This document shows, in pieces, positions 1 to 7,896 of a stretch of DNA of 64,000 bases. Location of the stretch: the NCBI GenBank assembly GCA_030263385.1, contig SZOX01000002.1:1-64000 (forward strand), in the 5' to 3' direction. Numbering within the stretch: the stretch's first letter is position 1; every line of letters starts with the position of its first letter. Source of the stretch: Zeimonas sp003577305 (lineage in GTDB: Bacteria; Pseudomonadota; Gammaproteobacteria; Burkholderiales; Burkholderiaceae_E). A program made the position numbers and the translations under genes. The notes beneath the pieces were generated by a model. That model saw only the letters and a list, made by a program, of their open reading frames with translations, was not told the DNA's origin and ran no database searches.

Positions 1-94
1 TCGCCGCCGTCAGCGTCGTCTTGCCGTGATCCACGTGACCAATCGTACCCACGTTCACGTGCGGCTTCGTACGCTCGAACTTCCCTTTAGCCAT
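1..94 (-). CDS. tuf: Elongation factor Tu, N-terminal part (cut by window edge)
   Basis: Only the first 31 codons are present; the gene runs off the left edge. The translation begins [20 protein letters not shown] and carries the P-loop GHVDHGKT at residues 19-26, which is diagnostic of EF-Tu, the GTPase that delivers aminoacyl-tRNA to the ribosome. A GGGAG ribosome binding site precedes the ATG. It lies directly downstream of tRNA-Tyr, tRNA-Gly and tRNA-Thr, the arrangement known for tufB operons in proteobacteria, so it is probably the tufB copy and co-transcribed with the tRNAs. Confidence 0.96.
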
Positions 95-138
95 GTCGAA
101 CTCCCGGTTCTTCTTTCGATGCTGCCTGCTGGTGACTA

Positions 139-158
139 CCGCGCCGCGCGCGGCGCGG
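139..158. repeat. 20-bp perfect palindrome between tRNA-Thr and tuf
   Basis: CCGCGCCGCG is followed immediately by its exact reverse complement. It sits in the 76-bp spacer between the 3' end of tRNA-Thr and the tuf start. In RNA it would form a very stable GC-only hairpin. Possible roles are a processing signal separating tRNAs from the tuf messenger or partial attenuation; neither is shown by the sequence. Confidence 0.6.
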
Positions 159-170
159 CCAACCTGTTCG

Positions 171-245
<75 letters not shown>

Positions 246-296
246 GGACACCCCGGAAACGCATCCCCGCCGATTCGTGCGTCGTCCGGAAATCGC

Positions 297-370
297 TGGA
301 GCGGGTGAAGGGAATCGAACCCTCGTCGTAAGCTTGGAAGGCTTCTGCTCTGCCATTGAGCTACACCCGC
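297..370 (-). tRNA. tRNA-Gly (anticodon TCC)
   Basis: 74-nt minus-strand cloverleaf. The acceptor GCGGGTG pairs with CACCCGC, the D-arm is GCTCAATGGCAGAGC, the anticodon loop CTTCCAA gives anticodon TCC, the T-loop is GGTTCGATTCC, and CCA is encoded at 297-299. It is the middle member of the tRNA-Tyr/Gly/Thr/tuf transcription unit. Confidence 0.97.
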
Positions 371-461
371 CGAGGCCCGGCATCCGGCGAAGCCGGCGGC
401 CCGCCATCTACCGCTCATCTGCCACTTCTTCCCGAGCCACTTCTTCGCGACGCAAGGAGTC

Positions 462-547
462 TGGTGGAGGAGGTTGGATTCGAACCAACGTAGGCGTAAG
501 CCAACAGATTTACAGTCTGCCCCCTTTAGCCACTCGGGCACCCCTCC
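462..547 (-). tRNA. tRNA-Tyr (anticodon GTA)
   Basis: 86-nt class II tRNA on the minus strand with the long variable arm typical of tRNA-Tyr. The anticodon loop CTGTAAA gives anticodon GTA, the T-loop is GGTTCGAATCC, and CCA is encoded at 462-464. It is the first gene of the leftward tRNA-tuf operon, starting about 6 nt after the predicted transcription start of the promoter at 560-588. Confidence 0.97.
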
Positions 548-559
548 AGGGAACCGTGA

Positions 560-588
560 ATTATGGCCCGCACCCCGATTGCTGTCAA
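560..588 (-). promoter_or_regulatory. Sigma70 promoter of the tRNA-tuf operon
   Basis: On the minus strand a perfect -35 TTGACA (583-588) is followed, after exactly 17 nt, by CATAAT (560-565), one mismatch from the -10 consensus. Transcription would start near 553, just ahead of tRNA-Tyr. The -35 box includes the TGA stop codon of the membrane oxidoreductase gene at 585-587, so the two genes have no free spacer between them. Confidence 0.85.
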
Positions 589-2264
589 TTTCGTGGGCGG
601 ACCGCGGTCGCGGCCGCGTCGAGCCGAAGCGGCGCGGCGCGCCGGCCCGAGCCGCGCTGCGGCATCCTGGGCAGGTCGAACCCCTGTGTGAAGCCGGCGC
701 GGACGATCACGGTGAACTTCCAGGACGCTCCGCCGGCGATCGCCGCTGCCGCGCCCACCGCCAGCAGCGGCGCCGCCGCGGCCGGCGCGATCCAGGCCGC
801 CGCCACCAGCGCCAGCGGCACCGCGTGGCCCACCAGGTGCAGCCTCGGCGTGAAGCGCTCGAGCACCCGGCGCGCCAATGGCGGCACCCCCTGCGCGCGG
901 GCCGCCCCGACGTAGGCGCGCCACAGCAGCGCGTTGAGCACCGCCAGCGCCGCCCCGGTGGCCGCCAGCACCGGCACGCCCTGCCCGGCGCCCGACCCGG
1001 TGCCCGCCGCTGCCAGGCCGAGTGCGAGCGCCCCCCAGCCCTCGAACAGCCCGCTCGCGAAGATCATCCAGGGCACCAGTGGCGCCCGCCAGGCCGGAAT
1101 GCCGCGCGCCAGGTGCAGGATCTTCGCCTGGCAGCCGAGGAACGCGGCCGCCGAGACGCTCGCCAGCGCGAACGGCAGCGGCCCCGGCGCCAGCAGCGAC
1201 GCCAGCACCGACGGGAAGAACACCACGGCGGCATAGAGTTCGCGCGTCATCCAGGAGCTCTGCCAGCGCGTGGCCGCCCGCCAGAAGCGCAACTGGCGCC
1301 CGATCTTCAGGAACACGAAGAACAGGCCGGTGGCCACCAGCACCGCCGACAACGCGTAGAGGATCTGCGCATGCGACGTGGCCAGCGCCCCGGCCCAGGC
1401 CGCGATGCCGGTGGCGATCGCCAGGCCGGTGCCCACGCCGCCGAACATCCAGTTCATCGCGGCGCGCCAGTCCCAGAAGGTCTGGCGCGCACCCACCAGC
1501 GGATTGGCCGGATCGGACAGCCGTTCCTCCTGCGAGCCGTCGCCGGGATCGCTCGCCTCGCGCCCGGGCACTGCCGGCGTGGTGTAGAGGTAGCGGATCT
1601 GCGGGTCGGTGCCCACTTCGGCGTTGAGCTGCACGCTGGGCTGGTCGCGCACCAGCCGCGACACCTCGCTGTTCGGGTCGTTGAAGTCACCGAAGCGGAT
1701 CGCCTTCGAGATGCAGGCCGCCGAGCAGGCGGGGGTGGCCTCGGGATCGACGCCGGGGACCAGTCCGCGCGCGAGTCCGGTGTCGAGCCGGTCGATGCAG
1801 AAAGTGCACTTCTGGGCCACGCCGACGCGCTCCGGATGCGCGGTGGCCTCCTCCTGCAGCGTTCGCTTCTGGCCGTAATAGCCGCGCGGCTCGTGCACGA
1901 TCGTGCGCGCCTGGTAGGGGCACGACACCGCGCAGTAGGCGCAGCCGATGCAGACGTCGTAGTCGATCGTGACCAGGCCGTCTTCGCGCTGCCGCGTGGC
2001 ACCGGTCGGACACACCGGCACGCAGGGCGGCTCGGCGCAGTGCTGGCAGCCGGTGACCAGGAACAGCCGCTCGACGTCGGGGAACGTGCCCTGCTCGACG
2101 TCGAGCACGCGCCGCCACTGCACCCCGGGCGTCGTGTCGTTCGCGTGCTTGCAGGCGATCGTGCAGGTCTGGCAACCGACACAGCGGTTCAGGTCGATCA
2201 CCATGCCCCAGCGGGGCGTGGCGCCGGTGCGTGCCGCAGGCGAGGGACGGGCAACGGCGCTCAT
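585..2264 (-). CDS. Fused iron-sulfur / membrane-anchor subunit of a PadBCD-like molybdoenzyme
   Basis: 559 residues. Residues 28-220 form a DmsB/PadC-type electron-transfer domain with four cysteine groups: CVGCQTCTIAC (28-38), a CxxCx4Cx3C group, a CIGCAYCAVSC group, and a CTFC...CSAAC group, which would hold four [4Fe-4S] clusters. From about residue 250 to the end there are roughly eight hydrophobic segments and a conserved-looking tail (SWKFTVIVRAGF) resembling the DmsC/NrfD/PadD membrane anchor. In phenylacetyl-CoA:acceptor oxidoreductase these are separate proteins, so this is a fusion. The ATG overlaps the stop of the catalytic gene (TGATG), implying translational coupling. Electrons probably pass from the molybdenum subunit to quinone. 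The substrate is not readable from the sequence. Confidence 0.8.
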   Translation of the reverse strand: MSAVARPSPAARTGATPRWGMVIDLNRCVGCQTCTIACKHANDTTPGVQWRRVLDVEQGTFPDVERLFLVTGCQHCAEPPCVPVCPTGATRQREDGLVTIDYDVCIGCAYCAVSCPYQARTIVHEPRGYYGQKRTLQEEATAHPERVGVAQKCTFCIDRLDTGLARGLVPGVDPEATPACSAACISKAIRFGDFNDPNSEVSRLVRDQPSVQLNAEVGTDPQIRYLYTTPAVPGREASDPGDGSQEERLSDPANPLVGARQTFWDWRAAMNWMFGGVGTGLAIATGIAAWAGALATSHAQILYALSAVLVATGLFFVFLKIGRQLRFWRAATRWQSSWMTRELYAAVVFFPSVLASLLAPGPLPFALASVSAAAFLGCQAKILHLARGIPAWRAPLVPWMIFASGLFEGWGALALGLAAAGTGSGAGQGVPVLAATGAALAVLNALLWRAYVGAARAQGVPPLARRVLERFTPRLHLVGHAVPLALVAAAWIAPAAAAPLLAVGAAAAIAGGASWKFTVIVRAGFTQGFDLPRMPQRGSGRRAAPLRLDAAATAVRPRN

Positions 2265-5137
2265 CAGCGGACCTCCGGCGCCGGCGTGCGCGCGGTCCCG
2301 GCGGCGCCCGCCGCCGCGCCTGTCGCACTCCCTCCGGTGGTGCCGCCAGCGGCGCGCGGCGGTAGCGGCGGCGCGGCACCCGGCACCCCGGGCGGCCCGG
2401 CCAGCACTTCGCCACTGGCCGCGCGTCGCAGCCGCACCCGCATCACGTCGGAGCCGCTGCCGGTGCCGTCGGTGAGCTCGAGCGACAGGTCGGTGAGCGA
2501 GTTCAGGCTGGGCAGGTTCAGGTCTTTCGCGAACGGGGTCTTCCAGTGATCGAACTGGCCGATCATCAACACCGTGTCGGGGCGGATGCCCTCGCGAAGC
2601 ACCGCCTCGCCCTCGGTACGCCCCGACACCGACTCGATCACCAGGCGCTCGCCCTCGGCGATGCCGAGCCGGCGCGCGACGCTGCGGTTCATGATCACGC
2701 CGCGATGCCCGGCGATGTTGTTGGCCACCTCGTTGATCAGCGGCAGGCCGACATTGGCGCCCCAGCTGTACTGCATCGAGCGCGCGGTGAGCGCCCAGAA
2801 CGGGAACTCCTGGGGATCGCGCCCGTACGCGCGCGCGTACTCGATCCAGATCTCGGGGAAGCGTTCGTAGGTGGGCATGAACTCGTACTCGGCCAGCTGG
2901 TGCTCCCACCAGTCCACGCCGATCTCGTGCAGCCGGTTTGCCAGCTGCCGTCCGTGCCGCACGACCCGCTCCTGATACGGCAGCTCGAAGCGCAGCCCCT
3001 GGCGCTCGAGCGCGGGGTACAGGTACCAGTCGAGCTGCGGGAACGGACGCAGCAGGAAGCCGTGTTCCTTGAACCACTCGAGATCGCGAACCTCCCGACC
3101 GTCGGTGAGCTCGTGGCTGGCTGCCTTCGCGCTCGCGTCCCAGACCTGCTCGCAGGTGGGTGCCTTCGACTCGTCGAGCGCGTAGTCGAAGCGGCCGCCG
3201 CGGTCGCGCAGCGCCACCCCCGCCGCACCACGGTTGATCGCGGCGACGTACTTGTCGAGAATGCCGGCGCGCTCGGCCAGCGCGGTGGCGATGTCGGTGA
3301 AGTCCATCGTGTCGCAGGGCGACTGCACCGCCGGCTGGCGGATCGCCCAGCCCTCGTGCTTCCAGAACTGCTCGGTGAACTTGGTGCTGCCGATGCGGAT
3401 CAGCTGCAGGCTCTCGAGGTCGAGCGCCTCGGGCAGCAGGATGTCGGCGAAGTGGTTGGTTTCGTCTTCGGTGTAGGCGAACGCGACGATGAACGGAAAC
3501 TCGGCCAGCCGCTCGGCCACCTCCGGCGCGTTCCAGGAGGAGATCGCCGGGTTCGTGCGGTAGCAGAACCAGACGTCGGGCGCGCGGGTGCGCGGCCAGT
3601 TCTTCGGGGCCTGCTTCTGGAACAGCCACGGCAGGTGCGCGGGCCCCAGGGCCGGCGACCACGGCGAATCGGACACGAGCGGCACCAGCGTCTTGAACGC
3701 GTTGCGGATGTGCGGCGTGCGCATCCAGCCGTCGCGCGAGGTCTCGTTGAACTGGTAGGCCATCAGCCCGTCGGGGCCGGGCAGCACCGAACCGACCCGC
3801 GAGACCGCCGGACGCACCAGCTTCACCGCGGTGCCGAGCGTGCCGCCGGGCACTTCGAGCGCCCCGACCAGCACCGCCAGCACGGTGCGCGCCCAACAGC
3901 AGTGATAGCCGCCCCAGCCGTTGTTCACCGTCTTGCCCAGCATCACCGCGACCGGCCGGAACGGCAGCGTCCTGCCCTCGATCTCGATCGTCTGGCCCAC
4001 GCAGGCGTGCGCCAGGTACTCGTCGGCGACGCCCCTGATCGTCTCGGCCGGCACGTCGCACTCGGCCGCCGCCCAGTCGGGCGTGTAGCCCTTCATGTGG
4101 TCGAGCATCGCGCGAAACGCCGGCCGCACGCGCGCGCGCTCGTGCACGATGCGCTCGTCGTCGGGGCCGTGCTCTTCGCCGGCGAGCTCGTATTCGCCGT
4201 CGAGCGCCGGATCGCGCAGGTCGGGCGCGTCGTGCGGCTTTGCCCGCCCGTCGGAGAGATCCCAGACCAGCGGCTTGCCGCTGCCCGCTTCACGCAGGTA
4301 CCAGCCGTTCGGACCCACCAGGTACGGCGAACTGGTGCGATGCTTCAGGAACGGCAGGTCGCAGACCTCGCGCCAGTCGCGCTCGTGCACGATCCGGTGA
4401 ATGAGCCCGAAGAGGAAGGCCGCGTCGGTCTTCGGCCGGATCGGCACCCACTGCGCCGACAAGGCGCCGGTGATCGACAGGTGCGGCTCGACCTGCACCC
4501 GCTTTGCGCCGCGCACCCGCGCATCGGCCTCGCGCCAGATGCCCACCACGCCGCCCGAGGCCTCGACGTTGTTGCCGCAGTTGATGATGTAGTTCACGTA
4601 CGGCGTGTCGGGCGACACGATGAACGCGCGGTGCCACAGCTCGCCGTAGAGGTGCTCGGAGTGATAGCACTTCACCCCCTGGCCGGCACCGTAGCCCTGG
4701 TCGATCGGGCCCCACGCGGCCATGAACGCCGGGAAAGTGCCCATGTACTGCACCGGCGTGCCTCCGCCGCCGGTGGTGGTCGCGAGCCTCGGCACGCCCT
4801 CCTCGTTGAGCAGCCCCCGGGCGCGGATGTCGCGCAGCTTCGCGCCCACGATGTCGAGCGCCTCGTCCCAGCTGATCGGCACGAAGGCCGGGTCCTGGTC
4901 GCGCCCCTTCTTCGGATTGGTGCGCTTCATCGGCTGGCGGATGCGGTTCGGGTTGTAGGTCTTCTGCACCAGGCCGTAGGCCTTCACGCAGACGCGACCG
5001 CCGCCCGGGTGCTCGCCGCTGATGTCGTAGTTCGACTCGACCCGCGTGGCCACTCCGTTCTCGACCTCGACCTTCAGCAGGTCGGGACCCGCCACGCACT
5101 GGTAGCAGTAGACCGGGACCTTCCTCGACACAGCCAT
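2264..5137 (-). CDS. Molybdopterin oxidoreductase catalytic subunit, PadB-like
   Basis: 957 residues. The protein matches the DMSO-reductase superfamily, with the N-terminal iron-sulfur region followed by molybdopterin domains (GQGVKCYHSEHLYGE, WGANVGLPLINEVANN, a C-terminal dinucleotide-binding domain with GVIMNRSVARRLG). It resembles phenylacetyl-CoA:acceptor oxidoreductase (PadB, phenylacetyl-CoA to phenylglyoxylate), but related subfamilies are possible. The iron-sulfur motif has C11, C14 and C50 but no cysteine at the third position, which reads P18-D19. Residues after about 915 form a Gly/Ala/Pro-rich tail. No Tat or Sec signal is visible. The ATG at 5137 is chosen because GGAGAG lies just upstream; an in-frame start at 5197 has no such site. 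Confidence 0.8.
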   Translation of the reverse strand: MAVSRKVPVYCYQCVAGPDLLKVEVENGVATRVESNYDISGEHPGGGRVCVKAYGLVQKTYNPNRIRQPMKRTNPKKGRDQDPAFVPISWDEALDIVGAKLRDIRARGLLNEEGVPRLATTTGGGGTPVQYMGTFPAFMAAWGPIDQGYGAGQGVKCYHSEHLYGELWHRAFIVSPDTPYVNYIINCGNNVEASGGVVGIWREADARVRGAKRVQVEPHLSITGALSAQWVPIRPKTDAAFLFGLIHRIVHERDWREVCDLPFLKHRTSSPYLVGPNGWYLREAGSGKPLVWDLSDGRAKPHDAPDLRDPALDGEYELAGEEHGPDDERIVHERARVRPAFRAMLDHMKGYTPDWAAAECDVPAETIRGVADEYLAHACVGQTIEIEGRTLPFRPVAVMLGKTVNNGWGGYHCCWARTVLAVLVGALEVPGGTLGTAVKLVRPAVSRVGSVLPGPDGLMAYQFNETSRDGWMRTPHIRNAFKTLVPLVSDSPWSPALGPAHLPWLFQKQAPKNWPRTRAPDVWFCYRTNPAISSWNAPEVAERLAEFPFIVAFAYTEDETNHFADILLPEALDLESLQLIRIGSTKFTEQFWKHEGWAIRQPAVQSPCDTMDFTDIATALAERAGILDKYVAAINRGAAGVALRDRGGRFDYALDESKAPTCEQVWDASAKAASHELTDGREVRDLEWFKEHGFLLRPFPQLDWYLYPALERQGLRFELPYQERVVRHGRQLANRLHEIGVDWWEHQLAEYEFMPTYERFPEIWIEYARAYGRDPQEFPFWALTARSMQYSWGANVGLPLINEVANNIAGHRGVIMNRSVARRLGIAEGERLVIESVSGRTEGEAVLREGIRPDTVLMIGQFDHWKTPFAKDLNLPSLNSLTDLSLELTDGTGSGSDVMRVRLRRAASGEVLAGPPGVPGAAPPLPPRAAGGTTGGSATGAAAGAAGTARTPAPEVR

Positions 5138-5200
5138 CAGGCTCTCCAGAAAATGTGCGCCTGCATCATCTTGCCGCGCACGCGCCTTTCGCGCCACCCA

Positions 5201-6508
5201 TCACCCCTGCGCCTTCTCCAGTGCCTGGTCGATGTCCCACAGGATGTCTTCGATCGATTCGATGCCCACCGACATGCGCACCATGTCGGGCGCGACGCCC
5301 GCCGCGCGCTGCTCGTCGGCCGACATCTGCCGGTGCGTGGTCGACGCCGGATGGATCACGAGGGTACGCGCGTCGCCGACGTTGGCGAGGTGGCTCATGA
5401 AGGTCGCCGCCTCGATGAAGCGCTCGCCCGCGCGCTGCGCATCGTACGCGCCTGCTGCGGGCGCTTTCACGCCGAAAGCGAGGATCCCGCCGGCGCCTCG
5501 CGGCAGGTAGCGGCGCGCCAGCGCATGATACGGACTGCCGGCAAGGCCAGGGTAGTTCACCCAGGCGACCAGCGGGTGCGCGGCGAGGTGCTCGGCCACG
5601 CGCTGCGCGTTCTGCACGTGCCGATCCATGCGCACCGGCAGCGTCTCGATGCCCTGCAGCAGCAGCCAGGCCGACAGGGGTGCGAGCGTCGGCCCGAGCG
5701 TGCGCGCGGTCTCCATGCGCGCCTTCATCGTGAACCCGAAGTCGCCGAAGGTCTCGTAGAAGCGCACCCCGTGGTAGCCCTTCGACGGCTCGGTCATCTC
5801 GGGGAAGCGGCCGTTGTCCCAGGGAAACCTGCCCGATTCGACCACCACTCCGCCCATCGTCGTGCCGTGGCCTCCGAGGTACTTGGTGGCCGAGTGCACG
5901 ACGATGTCGGCGCCGTGGCGGATCGGCTGGCACAGGTAGGGCGACGCCAGCGTGTTGTCGACCACCAGCGGCACGCCGTGCTCGTGCGCGATCGCCGCGA
6001 CCGCCTCGATGTCGAGCACGTTGAGCCGCGGGTTGGCGATCGTCTCGGCGAACAGCGCCTTCGTGCCGGGGCGCAGCGCGCGGCGGAAGTTCCCGGGGTC
6101 GTCGGGCTCGACGAAAGTGCACTCGATGCCGAACTTCGCGAACGTGACCGCGAACTGCGACCAGGTGCCGCCGTACAGCGTGTTGGCAGCGACGATGTGG
6201 TCGCCCTGGCCGCACAGCGTGAGCATCGCGAGCATCGTCGCGGCCATGCCGCTGGCCGCGGCGATTGCCGCACGCCCGCCTTCGAGCGCCGCCACGCGCT
6301 CCTCGAGCATCGCCACCGTGGGGTTCGACAGCCGCGAGTAGACGTTGCCGAAAGTCTGCAGGTTGAACAGGCTCGCCGCGTGCTCGGCCGAATCGAAGAC
6401 GAACGAAGTCGTCTGGTAGATCGGCGCGGCGCGCGCGCCGGTGACGGCGTCGGGGATCTGCCCCGCGTGCAGGCACAGCGTTTCGATGCCGTAGCGATGG
6501 TCGGCCAT
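5201..6508 (-). CDS. metY: O-acetylhomoserine sulfhydrylase (MetY family)
   Basis: 435 residues, normal length for the family. It is a PLP-dependent Cys/Met-metabolism enzyme that makes homocysteine (or methionine with methanethiol) from O-acetylhomoserine. The N-terminus GIETLCLHAGQIPDAVTGAR, the motif YSRLSNPT, and the PLP lysine K209 in SATKYLGGHG are characteristic, and the long form distinguishes it from MetB/MetC. GGAGAG precedes the ATG at 6508. It lies 11 bp after the CoA-binding protein and 63 bp before the molybdoenzyme genes, all leftward, so co-transcription is plausible though the metabolic link is unclear. Confidence 0.9.
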   Translation of the reverse strand: MADHRYGIETLCLHAGQIPDAVTGARAAPIYQTTSFVFDSAEHAASLFNLQTFGNVYSRLSNPTVAMLEERVAALEGGRAAIAAASGMAATMLAMLTLCGQGDHIVAANTLYGGTWSQFAVTFAKFGIECTFVEPDDPGNFRRALRPGTKALFAETIANPRLNVLDIEAVAAIAHEHGVPLVVDNTLASPYLCQPIRHGADIVVHSATKYLGGHGTTMGGVVVESGRFPWDNGRFPEMTEPSKGYHGVRFYETFGDFGFTMKARMETARTLGPTLAPLSAWLLLQGIETLPVRMDRHVQNAQRVAEHLAAHPLVAWVNYPGLAGSPYHALARRYLPRGAGGILAFGVKAPAAGAYDAQRAGERFIEAATFMSHLANVGDARTLVIHPASTTHRQMSADEQRAAGVAPDMVRMSVGIESIEDILWDIDQALEKAQG

Positions 6509-6519
6509 TCGTCTCTCCG

Positions 6520-6987
6520 TCAGGGCAGCCAGCGCGGCCGCTTCGCCGAGATCACCCGCGTGTCGACGCCCGCCCAGTTCAGGCCGCCGAACAGCCGCGC
6601 GTGCTCGATCTTCACGCAGCGATCCATCACCGTGTCGAGCCCGTGCTCGCGCGCGAGCCGGTCGGCCTCGAGGTTGGCCACGCCGAGTTGCTGCCACAGC
6701 GCCTTCGCCCCGATCGCGAGCGCCTGACGCGCGATCGGCAGCACGTCCTCGGCGCGGCGGAACACGTCGACCATGTCGACCTCATGGGGAATCTCCTCGA
6801 GCGACCGATAGCAGCGCTCGCCGAGGATGCGCTCGTACTTCGGATTGACCGGCACGATGCGATAGCCGTGCTCCTGCATGTACTTCGCCGCGAAGAAGCT
6901 CGGCCGGTGCCATTCGGCCGACAGCCCCACCACCGCGATGACGCGATGCGTGCCCAGGATGCGGCGCAAGGTCTCGATGTCTGGCAT
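6520..6987 (-). CDS. CoA-binding protein (YccU/CoA_binding_2 family)
   Basis: 155 residues. The N-terminus has a Rossmann pattern, VIAVVGLSAEWHRPSFFAAK at residues 15-34, then YRIVPVNPKY and VDMVDVFRR, as in succinyl-CoA synthetase-type CoA-binding domains. It is a small cytoplasmic single-domain protein with no known reaction. It is divergent from phaM and 11 bp upstream of metY, so it is likely the first gene of that leftward unit. Confidence 0.85.
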   Translation of the reverse strand: MPDIETLRRILGTHRVIAVVGLSAEWHRPSFFAAKYMQEHGYRIVPVNPKYERILGERCYRSLEEIPHEVDMVDVFRRAEDVLPIARQALAIGAKALWQQLGVANLEADRLAREHGLDTVMDRCVKIEHARLFGGLNWAGVDTRVISAKRPRWLP

Positions 6988-7020
6988 GGGTCGTCCTGTG
7001 GGTGAAGCCTTCCGCGACGG

Positions 7021-7048
7021 TTGCGGAGCCGTCGTTTCCTGCTATTGT
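7021..7048 (+). promoter_or_regulatory. Candidate sigma70 promoter for phaM
   Basis: TTGCGG at 7021-7026, a 16-nt spacer and TATTGT at 7043-7048 lie 53 bp before the phaM ATG. No experimental support; the hexamers are four-of-six matches. Confidence 0.45.
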
Positions 7049-7059
7049 CGTTCACGGCG

Positions 7060-7082
7060 GGGGCGCAGCGCATATGCGCCCC
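7060..7082 (+). promoter_or_regulatory. Hairpin in the phaM leader
   Basis: GGGGCGCA (7060-7067) and TGCGCCCC (7075-7082) form a perfect 8-bp stem with a 7-nt loop. It falls between the candidate promoter and the GGAGA ribosome binding site of phaM, ending about 8 nt before that site. It could stabilise the messenger or limit translation; no T-run follows, so it is not a typical terminator. Confidence 0.4.
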
Positions 7083-7101
7083 GCGTTCGGGAGACGGCGA
7101 G

Positions 7102-7845
7102 ATGGCAGACAAGCCCGGAATCGGCGACCTGGCAGCGATGGGGCTCGCCAACGTCGGCATCGGTCCGTTGAAGGTCGGCAACGTCCTCGACACGGTCGAG
7201 TTCGTCAAGAGGGCCTGGACCTCGGTCGGCATGCCGGCGGGTCTCACGCCGACGCTCGATCTCGAGGAACTCGACAAGCGCATCACCGACCTCAAGGCGG
7301 TCGAGCAGTGGCTGACGCTGAACATGAGCATGCTGCAGGGAACCATCCAGGCGCTGGAGATCCAGCGCACCACGATCGCCACGCTGAGGGCGTTCGGCGC
7401 GCCGCTGGAGGCGGCCGCGCCGGCCGCGCAGGCAATCGCCTCGGCCCTGGGGCGCGCAGCATCCTCCGGCGATCGTGCCGGTGCGGCGGGCGCGTCCACC
7501 GCCGCCGCCCCCGCAGGCGACGCGCCGGCGGCGGGAACCACGAAACCTGCGGCGCGCGCGCGCGCGCCGCGCCGCAAGGAGGAAACCCGATCGACCGCAG
7601 CAGCCGGCGGCTTCGCCGATCCGGGCCTGAGCCCGACCGCATGGTGGAACCTGCTGCAGAACCAGTTCAACCAGGTCGCGGCGGCGGCGCTGTCGGGCGT
7701 CGGCCTGTCTGCGCCCGAACCCGCCGCGCCCGAGCCGCGCGAGGCGGCAGCCGCCGCGCGCAGCGGCGCGCCCCGCAAGCCGAAGTCGGGCAAGCGGCCC
7801 GCGGCCGCCGGGCGCAAGGCGGCGGCGCACGCGCGCAAGGCATGA
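7102..7845 (+). CDS. phaM: PhaM-type polyhydroxyalkanoate granule protein
   Basis: 247 residues. The first 110 residues carry the PhaM-family signature: GIGDLAAMGLANVGIGPLK, DTVEFVKRAWTSVGMPAGL, then DLEELDKRITDLKAVEQWL. The remainder is Ala/Pro-rich and low complexity, ending in a Lys/Arg/Ala-rich tail. PhaM of Ralstonia activates PHA synthase PhaC and tethers granules to the nucleoid through a basic tail; the tail here fits DNA association. The ATG at 7102 has GGAGA 7 nt upstream; an in-frame ATG at 7021 lies within the predicted promoter. No phaC gene is in the window. Confidence 0.85.
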   Translation: MADKPGIGDLAAMGLANVGIGPLKVGNVLDTVEFVKRAWTSVGMPAGLTPTLDLEELDKRITDLKAVEQWLTLNMSMLQGTIQALEIQRTTIATLRAFGAPLEAAAPAAQAIASALGRAASSGDRAGAAGASTAAAPAGDAPAAGTTKPAARARAPRRKEETRSTAAAGGFADPGLSPTAWWNLLQNQFNQVAAAALSGVGLSAPEPAAPEPREAAAAARSGAPRKPKSGKRPAAAGRKAAAHARKA

Positions 7846-7896
7846 GCGAAGCGCGCGACTGACGGATCACGCACCACCGACTGCCGGACCGCCCCG

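Noticed and set aside
2546..6727. A 1393-codon open frame on the plus strand opposite the molybdoenzyme and metY
   Set aside because: It mirrors well-supported minus-strand genes, its translation is low complexity and Arg/His/Gly/Ala-rich, and such long antisense frames are expected in very GC-rich DNA.
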